Of a stretch of 13,606 nucleotides of DNA, positions 4,693 to 11,773 are shown piece after piece. Position 1 is the stretch's first letter. The number at the start of each line of letters is the position of its first letter. Origin of the DNA: Candidatus Peregrinibacteria bacterium CG_4_10_14_0_2_um_filter_43_11 (lineage in GTDB: Bacteria > Patescibacteriota > Gracilibacteria > UM-FILTER-43-11); contig PFOK01000031.1 of assembly GCA_002792495.1 (NCBI GenBank), positions 1 through 13,606 of the forward strand. Reading direction: 5' to 3'. Position numbers and translations under genes: made by a program. The notes beneath the pieces are model-generated. The model searched no databases. It was not told the DNA's origin and saw only the letters and a list, made by a program, of their open reading frames with translations.

Positions 4693-6147
4693 ATGCAAAA
4701 TAATATTATCGATCAGGGGTTTCTTGAGCTCAGTTATAAAACTCTTGAAGAGCGTAATTTATCCGTTAAGCGCGATCGTGCCGCAGGAAAGGATGAAAAA
4801 TATTTTAAGGAAAAAGTGCTTGATGGGATACAGAAGGAGACCGGAATAAAGGCGGTTATTGTGGCTTTTTCCGACATGGAAGGAAAGCTGCACATGCTTG
4901 ATTACAACAAAGATTTTTTTATTGATGCTTATGACAATTTAACGTTTGACGGTTCTTCTATTCGCGGTTTTTCCAAGCAAAGAGAGTCCGATTTGCGTTT
5001 GAAGCCCGATTGGTCTTCGTTCCGCTGGCTGCCTGCTGATGTGTTTGGCAAGGGAAAAGTTTTGATTTTTTCCGGCATACGAAATCAGGATGGATCTTCT
5101 TATCCCGGAGATTTTCGTGGCAATCTTGTCATTCTTTTGGAGGAGATGAAGGAAAAAGGGATAATGCTCAATGCCGCTCCGGAGATTGAAGGGTTTCTGT
5201 TGGAGGGGGTAAATGCGGAACAGTATTTTAACGAACGGGTCGGGTTTAAACTGGCGTCCGAAGGGGGATATTTTAATTCGTTGCCTCAGGATCATTTGAG
5301 ACAATTTATCGATAAATGTGCGGAAGTGACTCGCGCGATGGCTTTTGAAAACGAGAAAGATCATCCGGAGGTGGCTCCATCTCAGTTTGAGCTCAATTAC
5401 AAATATACCGACATCGTTCAAGCCTCGGATCAGATTTTGATTTATAAATTGATTGCCCGTCAGATTGCCAAAAACATGAATTGTACAGCCACTTTTTTAC
5501 CCAAGCCAATCATGAAAATCAATGGCAGTGGTATGCATAGCAATATGTCTATTTCAAAAGAAGGGAAGAACCTGTTTTATGATCCCAATGGAAAGTATGG
5601 CATTTCCAAAATCGCTCATGATTTTTTGACGGGTATTTTGTATCATGCGAATGATTTGTGTTTGACGATTAATTCCAGCGTCAATTCCTATCGTCGTTTG
5701 GATCCTCATTATGAAGCACCCAATGAAATTAAAGTTTCTTCCGCGGATCGAAGCGCTATGATTCGTGTTCCTATCGGAAATGAAAAATCTTCCCGAATCG
5801 AGGTGCGTTCTTTGCCACCGGATTGCAATCCGTATTTGGCACATTTGTTTTTTGTCAAAGCTGGCTTAGAGGTGATGAACGCGAGTGAATCCGAAAAAAA
5901 ACAATATTATGATTTTTATAACCAGCCCACTCAGAAATTACCGAGTACTATTGGCGAGGCCATTGATTACTTTAAAAATAGTGCGTTCATCAATAAGATT
6001 ATGGGCGATGAGAATGCTCAGAAGTATCTTGAGTTAAAACAAATGGCTGCGGACAGAGCTCCCCGGGAATTGGGAAGTCGCATTAAAACCGGTGAAGTGT
6101 GGTATCACCATGAGGTGACGAACCAAATGCTGTGGAATCGGTTTTAA
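4693..6147 (+). CDS. glnA: Glutamine synthetase (type I)
   Basis: A 484-aa cytoplasmic enzyme that joins ammonia to glutamate using ATP. Active-site elements are all present: DGSS (D86, ammonium pocket), metal ligands E164 and E166 in EIE, PEVAPSQFE, NGSGMH (N277-H282), NSYRRL, the flap YEAP (E341), and RIEVR (E370, R372). It has about 40 extra N-terminal residues before the usual start of the beta-grasp domain and a shortened loop after E166. Y406 in KKQYYDF falls where E. coli GlnA carries its adenylylated Tyr397 (KNLYDL), but the flanking residues differ and no adenylyltransferase gene is seen. ATG 4693 is forced by an in-frame TAA at 4681. The leader is T-rich without Shine-Dalgarno. The divergent TrmB-like gene may regulate it. 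Confidence 0.93.
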   Translation: MQNNIIDQGFLELSYKTLEERNLSVKRDRAAGKDEKYFKEKVLDGIQKETGIKAVIVAFSDMEGKLHMLDYNKDFFIDAYDNLTFDGSSIRGFSKQRESDLRLKPDWSSFRWLPADVFGKGKVLIFSGIRNQDGSSYPGDFRGNLVILLEEMKEKGIMLNAAPEIEGFLLEGVNAEQYFNERVGFKLASEGGYFNSLPQDHLRQFIDKCAEVTRAMAFENEKDHPEVAPSQFELNYKYTDIVQASDQILIYKLIARQIAKNMNCTATFLPKPIMKINGSGMHSNMSISKEGKNLFYDPNGKYGISKIAHDFLTGILYHANDLCLTINSSVNSYRRLDPHYEAPNEIKVSSADRSAMIRVPIGNEKSSRIEVRSLPPDCNPYLAHLFFVKAGLEVMNASESEKKQYYDFYNQPTQKLPSTIGEAIDYFKNSAFINKIMGDENAQKYLELKQMAADRAPRELGSRIKTGEVWYHHEVTNQMLWNRF

Positions 6148-6191
6148 TTTCCTGAGAACGGTGATGGGTGTTTACGATTTTATATCGTTGC

Positions 6192-6220
6192 TTGCATTTG
6201 CTCAGCGGGCTCGTTAGTAT
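6192..6220 (+). promoter_or_regulatory. Weak candidate promoter for recR-aspA
   Basis: TTGCAT (6192-6197), 17-nt spacer, TAGTAT (6215-6220), in the 96-nt gap between glnA and recR. Only moderate matches, so read-through from glnA is equally possible. Confidence 0.35.
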
Positions 6221-6243
6221 GAATGTAATTTTTTAGATTTTTT

Positions 6244-6837
6244 ATGTTACCTGAAAGCATCCAAAAAACCATTGAAGAGTTCAATAAATTACCCGGGATA
6301 GGGTCAAAATCAGCTCAGCGTTTGGTTTTTTATTTGCTGCGCAAACGTGATGAAGATGTGGAGCGTTTTGGAGAAATCATTCAAAACTTAAAAAAAGGGA
6401 TTCATTATTGTAAACAATGTGCTAATTTATGCACGAACGATGTGTGTGCTATTTGTCAAAATGATGCGCGGAATCAAGAGGTTATTTGTGTGGTGGAAGA
6501 CATCATGGATTTGATCGCCATTGAAAATACGGGGGAATACAAAGGATTGTATCATGTATTGCATGGAGTGATTTCCCCCATTGAGGGGGTGGGGCCGGAC
6601 GATCTTAAAATTACTGAATTGATGGAGCGTCTGAAGGCGGGAACTGTTCACGAGATCATCGTTGCCCTCAATTCTTCCATGGAGGGGGAAGCGACTTTAT
6701 CTTATTTGATGCGCTATATCAAGCCACTTCAAATTAAGGTCACCCGAATTGCCCGGGGAATTCCCGTGGGAGGGGATATTGAATACGCTGATTCTCAGAC
6801 GGTTAGGCGTGCCCTTGAAGGACGGATGGAATATTAA
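6244..6837 (+). CDS. recR: Recombination protein RecR
   Basis: A 197-aa protein of the RecFOR pathway that, with RecO, loads RecA at gaps in single-stranded DNA. Visible in order: helix-hairpin-helix region (about 5-30, LPGIGSKSAQRLVFYLL), four-cysteine zinc motif C56-x2-C59 and C68-x2-C71, Toprim domain starting VICVVEDIMDLIAIE (about 80), with EGEATLSYL, and the C-terminal RIARGIPVGGDIEYAD and ALEGRMEY signatures. Length is standard. ATG 6244 is preceded by a T run. It is followed by aspA after 13 nt, so the two probably share a transcript, although there is no functional link between them. Confidence 0.97.
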   Translation: MLPESIQKTIEEFNKLPGIGSKSAQRLVFYLLRKRDEDVERFGEIIQNLKKGIHYCKQCANLCTNDVCAICQNDARNQEVICVVEDIMDLIAIENTGEYKGLYHVLHGVISPIEGVGPDDLKITELMERLKAGTVHEIIVALNSSMEGEATLSYLMRYIKPLQIKVTRIARGIPVGGDIEYADSQTVRRALEGRMEY

Positions 6838-6850
6838 TCTTTGTTTTTTT

Positions 6851-8233
6851 ATGCAAACACGGCTTGAACACGATTTTCTTGGCTCAAAAGCCATTCCAAA
6901 AAATGCGCTTTATGGTATTCATACCTTTCGCACGATGGAAAATTTTTCTATTTCCGGAATTTCTCTTTTGCCGGAAATGGTCGTGGCTTATGCTCATCTA
7001 AAAAAAGCCTGTGCTCAGGCGAATCATTCGTTTGGATTATTGCCGGAAAAAATCACCACACCGCTTTTGCGCGCTTGTGATGAAATCATTGACGGAAAAC
7101 ACATGGATCAATTCTTGATGGATGTTTTTCAGGCCGGTGCGGGAACTTCGACCAACATGAATCTGAACGAAGTGATCGCCAATCGCGCATTGGAAATCAT
7201 GGGAGAAGAAAAAGGAAATTACAAAGTCGTTTCCCCAAACGATCATGTCAATATGGCACAGAGTACGAACGATACTTACCCCTCCGCGATGCGGGTGGCC
7301 ATTGTGATTCGGTTTGACGGGTTGGATCGATCGCTTGAACATTTACAACGTTCTTTTCAAAAAAAAGCGGTTCAATTCAAAAAGGTGATCAAAGCGGCAC
7401 GGACTCACTTGCAAGATGCCACCCCTATCACTCTGGGGCAGGAGTTTTCCGCTTATTCCAAAACTATCGTCGGACTCAGAAAACAACTGGCTAGAGCCCG
7501 TGATTCCATTGCCGTGTTGGGAATAGGCGGAAGCGCCGTTGGGACAGGCCTTAACGTGCACTCCGGTTATCCAAAGCGAGTGGTCCGATATTTGAATAAA
7601 AATACGAAGTTCTGTTTTAAAAGCGCATTGGATTTAGTGGAAAGCATGCAGTCTCAACGTCAGATGCTGGAGTTTTCATCCTGCCTCAAACAAATTGCGG
7701 TTGAAGTTTCTCGTATTGCTTCGGACCTTCGCTTGCTTTCTTCCGGACCGAATACGGGTTTTGCGGAACTTATTTTACCCGCTGTGCAACCCGGGAGTTC
7801 GATGATGCCGGGGAAGGTAAATCCTTCCATCTTGGAATGTGTGAACATGGTTTGTTATCGCGTGATGGGGTCGGAAGCGACCGTTTTGCATTGCGTGCAT
7901 GGAGGGCAACTCGATTTGAATGTGAATATGCCCTTGATGAGCTATGAGGTTCTTACATCGATGACCATTTTAAAAAACGTCATCACGATGATGTCTGAAA
8001 AATGTATTGAAGGAATTGAAGCGAATAAAAAACAATGTGAAAAATACGTTTATCTAAGTGCCAGCCTTGCCACATCATTGAATCCGATTATTGGTTATTC
8101 TAAAGTTGCGGAGATTGTTCAGGAATTTGTTACAACGGGTAAGCCATTGCCTGAAATCATTTTGAAAAAGAATATTCTTACAAAAAAAGAAGTGGAAGAA
8201 TTATTGAATCCCTTGAAGATGATTCGGTCATAA
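6851..8233 (+). CDS. aspA: Aspartate ammonia-lyase
   Basis: A 460-aa enzyme of the fumarase/aspartase superfamily that reversibly splits L-aspartate into fumarate and ammonia. The N-terminus (EHDFLGSKAIPKNALYGIHT, then R-x-x-ENF-x-I-x-G) is AspA-type. Substrate-site motifs are GTSTNMN (98-104), where fumarases have GTQSNMN, and HVNMAQSTND (132-141). The mobile loop carrying the catalytic serine is GSSMMPGKVNP (315-325). The frame is open further upstream to 6749, inside recR, but family alignment fixes ATG 6851. It follows recR by 13 nt and ends 3 nt from the convergent vanW-family gene. With glnA upstream it could feed released ammonia into glutamine or, in reverse, make aspartate. A class II fumarase is the alternative and less likely. 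Confidence 0.88.
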   Translation: MQTRLEHDFLGSKAIPKNALYGIHTFRTMENFSISGISLLPEMVVAYAHLKKACAQANHSFGLLPEKITTPLLRACDEIIDGKHMDQFLMDVFQAGAGTSTNMNLNEVIANRALEIMGEEKGNYKVVSPNDHVNMAQSTNDTYPSAMRVAIVIRFDGLDRSLEHLQRSFQKKAVQFKKVIKAARTHLQDATPITLGQEFSAYSKTIVGLRKQLARARDSIAVLGIGGSAVGTGLNVHSGYPKRVVRYLNKNTKFCFKSALDLVESMQSQRQMLEFSSCLKQIAVEVSRIASDLRLLSSGPNTGFAELILPAVQPGSSMMPGKVNPSILECVNMVCYRVMGSEATVLHCVHGGQLDLNVNMPLMSYEVLTSMTILKNVITMMSEKCIEGIEANKKQCEKYVYLSASLATSLNPIIGYSKVAEIVQEFVTTGKPLPEIILKKNILTKKEVEELLNPLKMIRS

Positions 8234-8236
8234 AAA

Positions 8237-9499
8237 TCAATAACCGTCTTCTATCATGCTGTTTTCCGATGATACCTCTTTTTCAGCGCCGATGGCGATG
8301 AAATCCGGTCGGGCTTGGTAATTACTGTGAATTGATTCAAAGTACGGTTCTTTTTTGGGATCTTCGTAAACCACTTGGCGATACCAGCTTGAACTGATCC
8401 CGGGAACCGCGTGACCCAGAACTTGTTTTTCTCCGGGGGCTAATTTTGTAGTGTATTCCGTCCGCGTAGGAGGAGGAGATTTTTGATTGTAGTAATAAGG
8501 GCCAATAAGATGAACTTTTCTTTTGTCTTTTGTGCCATAAAAGTTGTAATAGGCCTTGGTTCCGACGGTGAACGATTGCATCAGAATGTAGGCAGGGGAG
8601 TCGTTGACGAATTTCATGTCGACGGTAGGAGGATAGACCGTCGCATCGAGGCCTGTGGGGGCGTAATACGAAACCGCGTAGGAGTGATTGCGACGTTGCG
8701 TTACCGGGAACCCGCTTGCAAGAACCGCCCTGTAGGCGGTGGTGGAAACCTGGCATAATCCTCCGCCATATTCGGGAACCGTTCGGTCCCCTTTGATCAC
8801 CAATTCTTTTTTATAACCGGTTGTTTCATCCACGACTCCCAGTACATTTCCAAAGGAAAATTCTTCCCCGGGTGAAATGAAATGCCCGTTGAATTTACTC
8901 AGACCTACTTTGATGTTGTTGATTCGATTCTCGGGAGAACCCTTGAATTCCGTTTCACCGGCAGATACCAATTCGATGATCCCTTTTTCTTTTAAACCCT
9001 CCCCTTTTAATGTGATTTGCGGTGGATCATTGATGAGGGGCAAGTGGAGGTAGTTTCCTTTTTCTTCAATCGCTTTCTTAAGCATGAAGGCCGCTTTTTT
9101 GGTGTCCAATTTTCTTCCGTAAAGTCCACTTCCTTCAAAGGCCACCTTGTCTTTTTCATCCATGTTGATTGTGACGTCCTCCCGTTCACGATAAATATCC
9201 GGAGCGATTTTATTTTCCAAATACGTTTGTAACTTGATAATGTCGAGTCCCTCGACGGTTTCATAGTCAATATAAGGAGTAACATAGGAAAGTTGGTCTT
9301 CGGGAATATTGATGTCGATTCCCTTAAAACGCGCTTTGGTGTAAGTGGAGGTGAGATCCACGTTTTTTAAGTCGACTTGCCAGATGCGAAAATCGGTTTT
9401 TAAAAGAAGGCTACCCGGATTTACTTCCGCTAACGCGTTTTTGGGTACGACTAAAAGGGCCAAGAGGAGAACGGGAATCAATGCAATGCGATATTTCAT
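8237..9499 (-). CDS. VanW-family exported protein
   Basis: A 420-aa protein. Residues 1-24 are a signal peptide (MKYR, long hydrophobic core, ALA before E25). Residues about 30-190 form a poorly conserved N-terminal region, as in the peptidoglycan-binding-like domains often found before VanW. The VanW domain runs from about 195 to 310: NNIKVGLSKFNGHFISPGEEFSF, the signature GGGLCQVSTT (245-254), RRNHSYAVSYY and GLDATV. A G5-like beta segment follows (about 355-390, KLAPGEKQVLGHAVPG). VanW function is unsettled; it is tied to the cell wall, and no VanHAX genes are present. The start overlaps the stop of the YtxH-domain gene as ATGA, so it is translationally coupled and third in the operon. Confidence 0.9.
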   Translation of the reverse strand: MKYRIALIPVLLLALLVVPKNALAEVNPGSLLLKTDFRIWQVDLKNVDLTSTYTKARFKGIDINIPEDQLSYVTPYIDYETVEGLDIIKLQTYLENKIAPDIYREREDVTINMDEKDKVAFEGSGLYGRKLDTKKAAFMLKKAIEEKGNYLHLPLINDPPQITLKGEGLKEKGIIELVSAGETEFKGSPENRINNIKVGLSKFNGHFISPGEEFSFGNVLGVVDETTGYKKELVIKGDRTVPEYGGGLCQVSTTAYRAVLASGFPVTQRRNHSYAVSYYAPTGLDATVYPPTVDMKFVNDSPAYILMQSFTVGTKAYYNFYGTKDKRKVHLIGPYYYNQKSPPPTRTEYTTKLAPGEKQVLGHAVPGISSSWYRQVVYEDPKKEPYFESIHSNYQARPDFIAIGAEKEVSSENSMIEDGY

Positions 9500-9774
9500 T
9501 TCTTTCGAGTGAGGAGTTTAATAATACAACGTTTTAAAAAACCGACTTTTTGACCTTCGTTTAGATATGTTTTTCCTTTTAGGAACATTTTCATGGACTG
9601 GTCTCTTAAATATTCTCGTGACTCTCTTCCTTTTTTTGGTGCTAAAGTTATTCCCAGGATAGAACCAATTGCCCCCCCTACAATCACGCCGGTCAAAACT
9701 TTAAATATCCCTTTTTTTACTTTTTTCGGAACATTTTTAGTGAGCATATTTTTTGTTTTTAACAGCATGAACAT
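9496..9774 (-). CDS. YtxH-domain small membrane protein
   Basis: A small protein of about 92 aa from ATG 9774. A basic N-terminus (MLTKNVPKKVKKG) precedes one glycine-rich membrane helix, VLTGVIVGGAIGSILGITLAP, then K-K-G-R-E-S-R-E-Y-L-R. This Gly-rich helix followed by APKKG-x-x-x-R is the YtxH signature. The C-terminus is basic. The start is uncertain: in-frame ATGs lie at 9774, 9768 and 9747, and a TTG at 9801 is 4 nt from the upstream mutase gene. None has a Shine-Dalgarno. It sits between the mutase and the VanW gene and overlaps the latter by 4 nt. YtxH proteins are envelope or stress associated; the precise role is unknown. Confidence 0.75.
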   Translation of the reverse strand: MFMLLKTKNMLTKNVPKKVKKGIFKVLTGVIVGGAIGSILGITLAPKKGRESREYLRDQSMKMFLKGKTYLNEGQKVGFLKRCIIKLLTRKK

Positions 9775-9805
9775 TATTGCCGAATTGACCTGAAAAATCA
9801 ATGGC

Positions 9806-11227
9806 TTATCTCTTCCGGACGATTTCCGGATAGGTTTTTAGATGTTCCAGCACAATAACTTTGACTTCATCCAGTGCTTTTCGACTGCCCCCTTCCATGA
9901 TGACAGAAAGACAGGGGCTGGTGTTGCTCACGCGGATCCCTGCCCATGAGCCATTGCCAAAATCCATTCGGATGCCATCTAGAGTATTACTTGGATAGCG
10001 GTCTTTAAAATAATTCATTATTTTTTCCAAAACTTCAAATTTAAGGTCATCGGCACAATAAGGGCGCATTTCCGGTTCGCTATAAATCGGAGGGAAGTCC
10101 GAAAAAAGTTCACTAACCGGTTTTCCATTCTGGTTTGCGATGGCAAGAATTCGGCAGGCGGTTATGAGCGCGTCGTCGTAGCCATAGTAATCTTCCGGTA
10201 AAAAGAAATGGCCGGATTGTTCACCGCCTAATATGGCGTGATGTTCGTGCATGGCGTTTTCCACGTACGAATGGCCAACCTTGCACATGATCGGATTTCC
10301 GCCCCATTGTTTAGTAAGATCAAACAAAACCTGAGAATTGGAAACCGTGAAGACGATCTTGCTTTTTGGATGACGCGTTAATACATCTTTTGTCAGCAAC
10401 ATCAAAAGCTTATCGGCGTTGATAAACTTTCCCGTCTCGGTGACAATGCCGACACGGTCTCCATCTCCATCAAAGGCGAGGCCAATATTCGCTTTTAATT
10501 CCAAGACTTTCTGTTTTAGGTCTTTTAGGTTTCCTTCTACAATCGGATCGGGCTCATGATTGGGGAATGTGCCATCGAGTTCACAATAAAGTTCTGTTAC
10601 TTCATAACCTAATTCACGCAGGATTTTTGGGTAAAACGCGCCCGCGATTCCATTACCGCAATCAATGACTACTTTCATTTTCTCCTTTACATCCGGAGAC
10701 GCAAGATCTTGCGTCTCTACGGATGACTGGATACAAAACATCTTTTTTATTTTTTGTATGTATTTTCCCAAAAAATTAGCTTGACTCAATGATCCTTCTC
10801 CTATTTCAAAATCCTGATTTTCAATGATTTCCCGTATCACCTGGATGTCATCGCCAAAAACCGCGTGAGCGTCTTTTGTCATCAATTTAAATCCGTTGTA
10901 TTTTCCCGGATTATGACTGGCTGTGATGTTACATCCCGCGTCGAATTTTCCAATCGTATTTGAAAAATAAAGCAAAGGGGAAGGGGAGAGCCCAACATTG
11001 ATTACATGACATCCTGTGGATATCAGCCCCTGAATGAAGGCCTGCTGTAGTTCCGGGCTATGTGTTCGCGCATCTCGCCCCACAACCACCTTGGGCTGAA
11101 TGAAGTTGTGATGACGGATAAGGTAAGTTCCGAATCCTTTTCCTATCGATTCAGCAACCTCAGCATTCAGCTGATCTGGGTACGTACCACGAATGTCGTA
11201 AGCGCGAAAAATAGTTTGATCGATCAT
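9806..11227 (-). CDS. Phosphomannomutase/phosphoglucomutase
   Basis: A 473-aa alpha-D-phosphohexomutase that converts 6-phospho sugars to 1-phospho sugars for nucleotide-sugar and envelope synthesis. The N-terminus IFRAYDIRG is family typical. The phosphoserine loop TASHNP carries S104, the metal loop is DGDGDR (253-258), the sugar-binding loop is GGEQSG (334-339), and the C-terminal phosphate-binding domain ends in RVSNTSP and EGGSRKAL. Length slightly exceeds the usual 450-465. The excess lies in the linker between domains 1 and 2, where a palindromic DNA element encodes about residues 168-180 (VETQDLASP). ATG 11227 is chosen because it aligns with the family; the frame is open to ATG 11281. 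It is the first gene of an operon with the YtxH-domain and VanW genes. Confidence 0.93.
   Translation of the reverse strand: MIDQTIFRAYDIRGTYPDQLNAEVAESIGKGFGTYLIRHHNFIQPKVVVGRDARTHSPELQQAFIQGLISTGCHVINVGLSPSPLLYFSNTIGKFDAGCNITASHNPGKYNGFKLMTKDAHAVFGDDIQVIREIIENQDFEIGEGSLSQANFLGKYIQKIKKMFCIQSSVETQDLASPDVKEKMKVVIDCGNGIAGAFYPKILRELGYEVTELYCELDGTFPNHEPDPIVEGNLKDLKQKVLELKANIGLAFDGDGDRVGIVTETGKFINADKLLMLLTKDVLTRHPKSKIVFTVSNSQVLFDLTKQWGGNPIMCKVGHSYVENAMHEHHAILGGEQSGHFFLPEDYYGYDDALITACRILAIANQNGKPVSELFSDFPPIYSEPEMRPYCADDLKFEVLEKIMNYFKDRYPSNTLDGIRMDFGNGSWAGIRVSNTSPCLSVIMEGGSRKALDEVKVIVLEHLKTYPEIVRKR
10690..10725. repeat. Palindromic element inside the mutase gene
   Basis: GAGACGCAAGA (10696-10706) is followed directly by its exact complement TCTTGCGTCTC (10707-10717), a 22-bp perfect palindrome. 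CATCCG (10690-10695) and CGGATG (10720-10725) extend it, offset by two unpaired bases, to about 36 bp. It is in frame and lies in the inter-domain linker of the mutase, so the enzyme probably tolerates it. I see no second copy in the window. Confidence 0.8.
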
Positions 11228-11296
11228 GATTATAAAAGATATAGATGGACGTCGGAAATTGTACTGGCTTCCGTTTGGCATGTAATGAAAATTATA

Positions 11297-11325
11297 TTGA
11301 CAATATATATATATGCTATCATTAT
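11297..11325 (+). promoter_or_regulatory. Candidate promoter for the 112-aa orphan
   Basis: A perfect TTGACA (11297-11302) is followed by an alternating AT stretch and CATTAT (11320-11325) at a 17-nt spacing. TATCAT (11317) and TATAGT (11323) are other -10 options at worse spacing. On the other strand, TATAAT (11296-11291) adjoins this -35 and may be the -10 of the mutase operon, so the two promoters would be back to back. Confidence 0.5.
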
Positions 11326-11353
11326 AGTAGTTTAGTTTATAAAATTTTTAATC

Positions 11354-11692
11354 ATGAATGACTATATAACTGATCGTTTACGTTCTGCTGACCCAGAGCT
11401 TGCTACATTAATTGACCAAAAAATGCCGAGCATTTTTGAAAGACTCGGATTTACTCCACAATTTGGGGCTACGGATGAAAGGTTACTTTATCCTCAGTTG
11501 GTGTATGTTACTACTTGTCGCATCAAAGCGCCATGTGAAGAAAGGGCAAACATAGAACTTCAGGATGTAAGAGCTAAAATCTTAGATTTATTTGTGGGAG
11601 ATAGACGATTCGTTGGTGCTGACGGCTTTAAAAATGCTTACACTTTTTATATGCAACGAGAAAAGTTGAGAGAATTATTAGAAGGAATGTAA
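11354..11692 (+). CDS. Uncharacterised 112-aa protein
   Basis: I do not recognise this family. It is a soluble-looking acidic/basic mixed protein with no signal peptide or membrane helix. A predicted helical N-terminus (about 1-32) leads to a beta-like segment LLYPQLVYVTTCRIKAPC with cysteines C55 and C61, then helices at about 66-80 and 100-110. The stretch ADGFKNAYTFYMQREKLREL looks conserved in character. It has its own promoter, stands in an AT-rich patch between the mutase operon and the ddl fusion, and is followed by no clear terminator. The long open frame, its promoter and good codon texture support it as a real gene. Function cannot be assigned. Confidence 0.6.
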   Translation: MNDYITDRLRSADPELATLIDQKMPSIFERLGFTPQFGATDERLLYPQLVYVTTCRIKAPCEERANIELQDVRAKILDLFVGDRRFVGADGFKNAYTFYMQREKLRELLEGM

Positions 11693-11721
11693 AAAATTTG
11701 CTAATTTAATAAAAATTACCC

Positions 11722-11750
11722 TTGATTAAGCTAAAAAATAAGTGTATCTT
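11722..11750 (+). promoter_or_regulatory. Promoter of the tandem ligase gene
   Basis: TTGATT (11722-11727), 17-nt spacer, TATCTT (11745-11750), four of six matches in each box. The predicted leader is about 17 nt, AT-rich and without Shine-Dalgarno. Confidence 0.55.
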
Positions 11751-11773
11751 TTTTGCGAAAAATAATAAATTCT

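Noticed and set aside
4939..5421. A 160-codon open frame on the minus strand
   Set aside because: It lies wholly inside glnA in the opposite direction and its translation resembles no protein; it is a coding shadow. The same holds for the minus-strand frame at 8337-8756 inside the VanW gene.
6749..6850. Longer aspA starting inside recR
   Set aside because: The additional residues are an out-of-frame reading of the recR 3' end, and family alignment begins at ATG 6851.
6851..8233. Class II fumarase (FumC)
   Set aside because: The N-terminal DFLG and YGIHT motifs and GTSTNMN, in place of GTQSNMN, favour aspartate ammonia-lyase. Some doubt remains and is reflected in the confidence.
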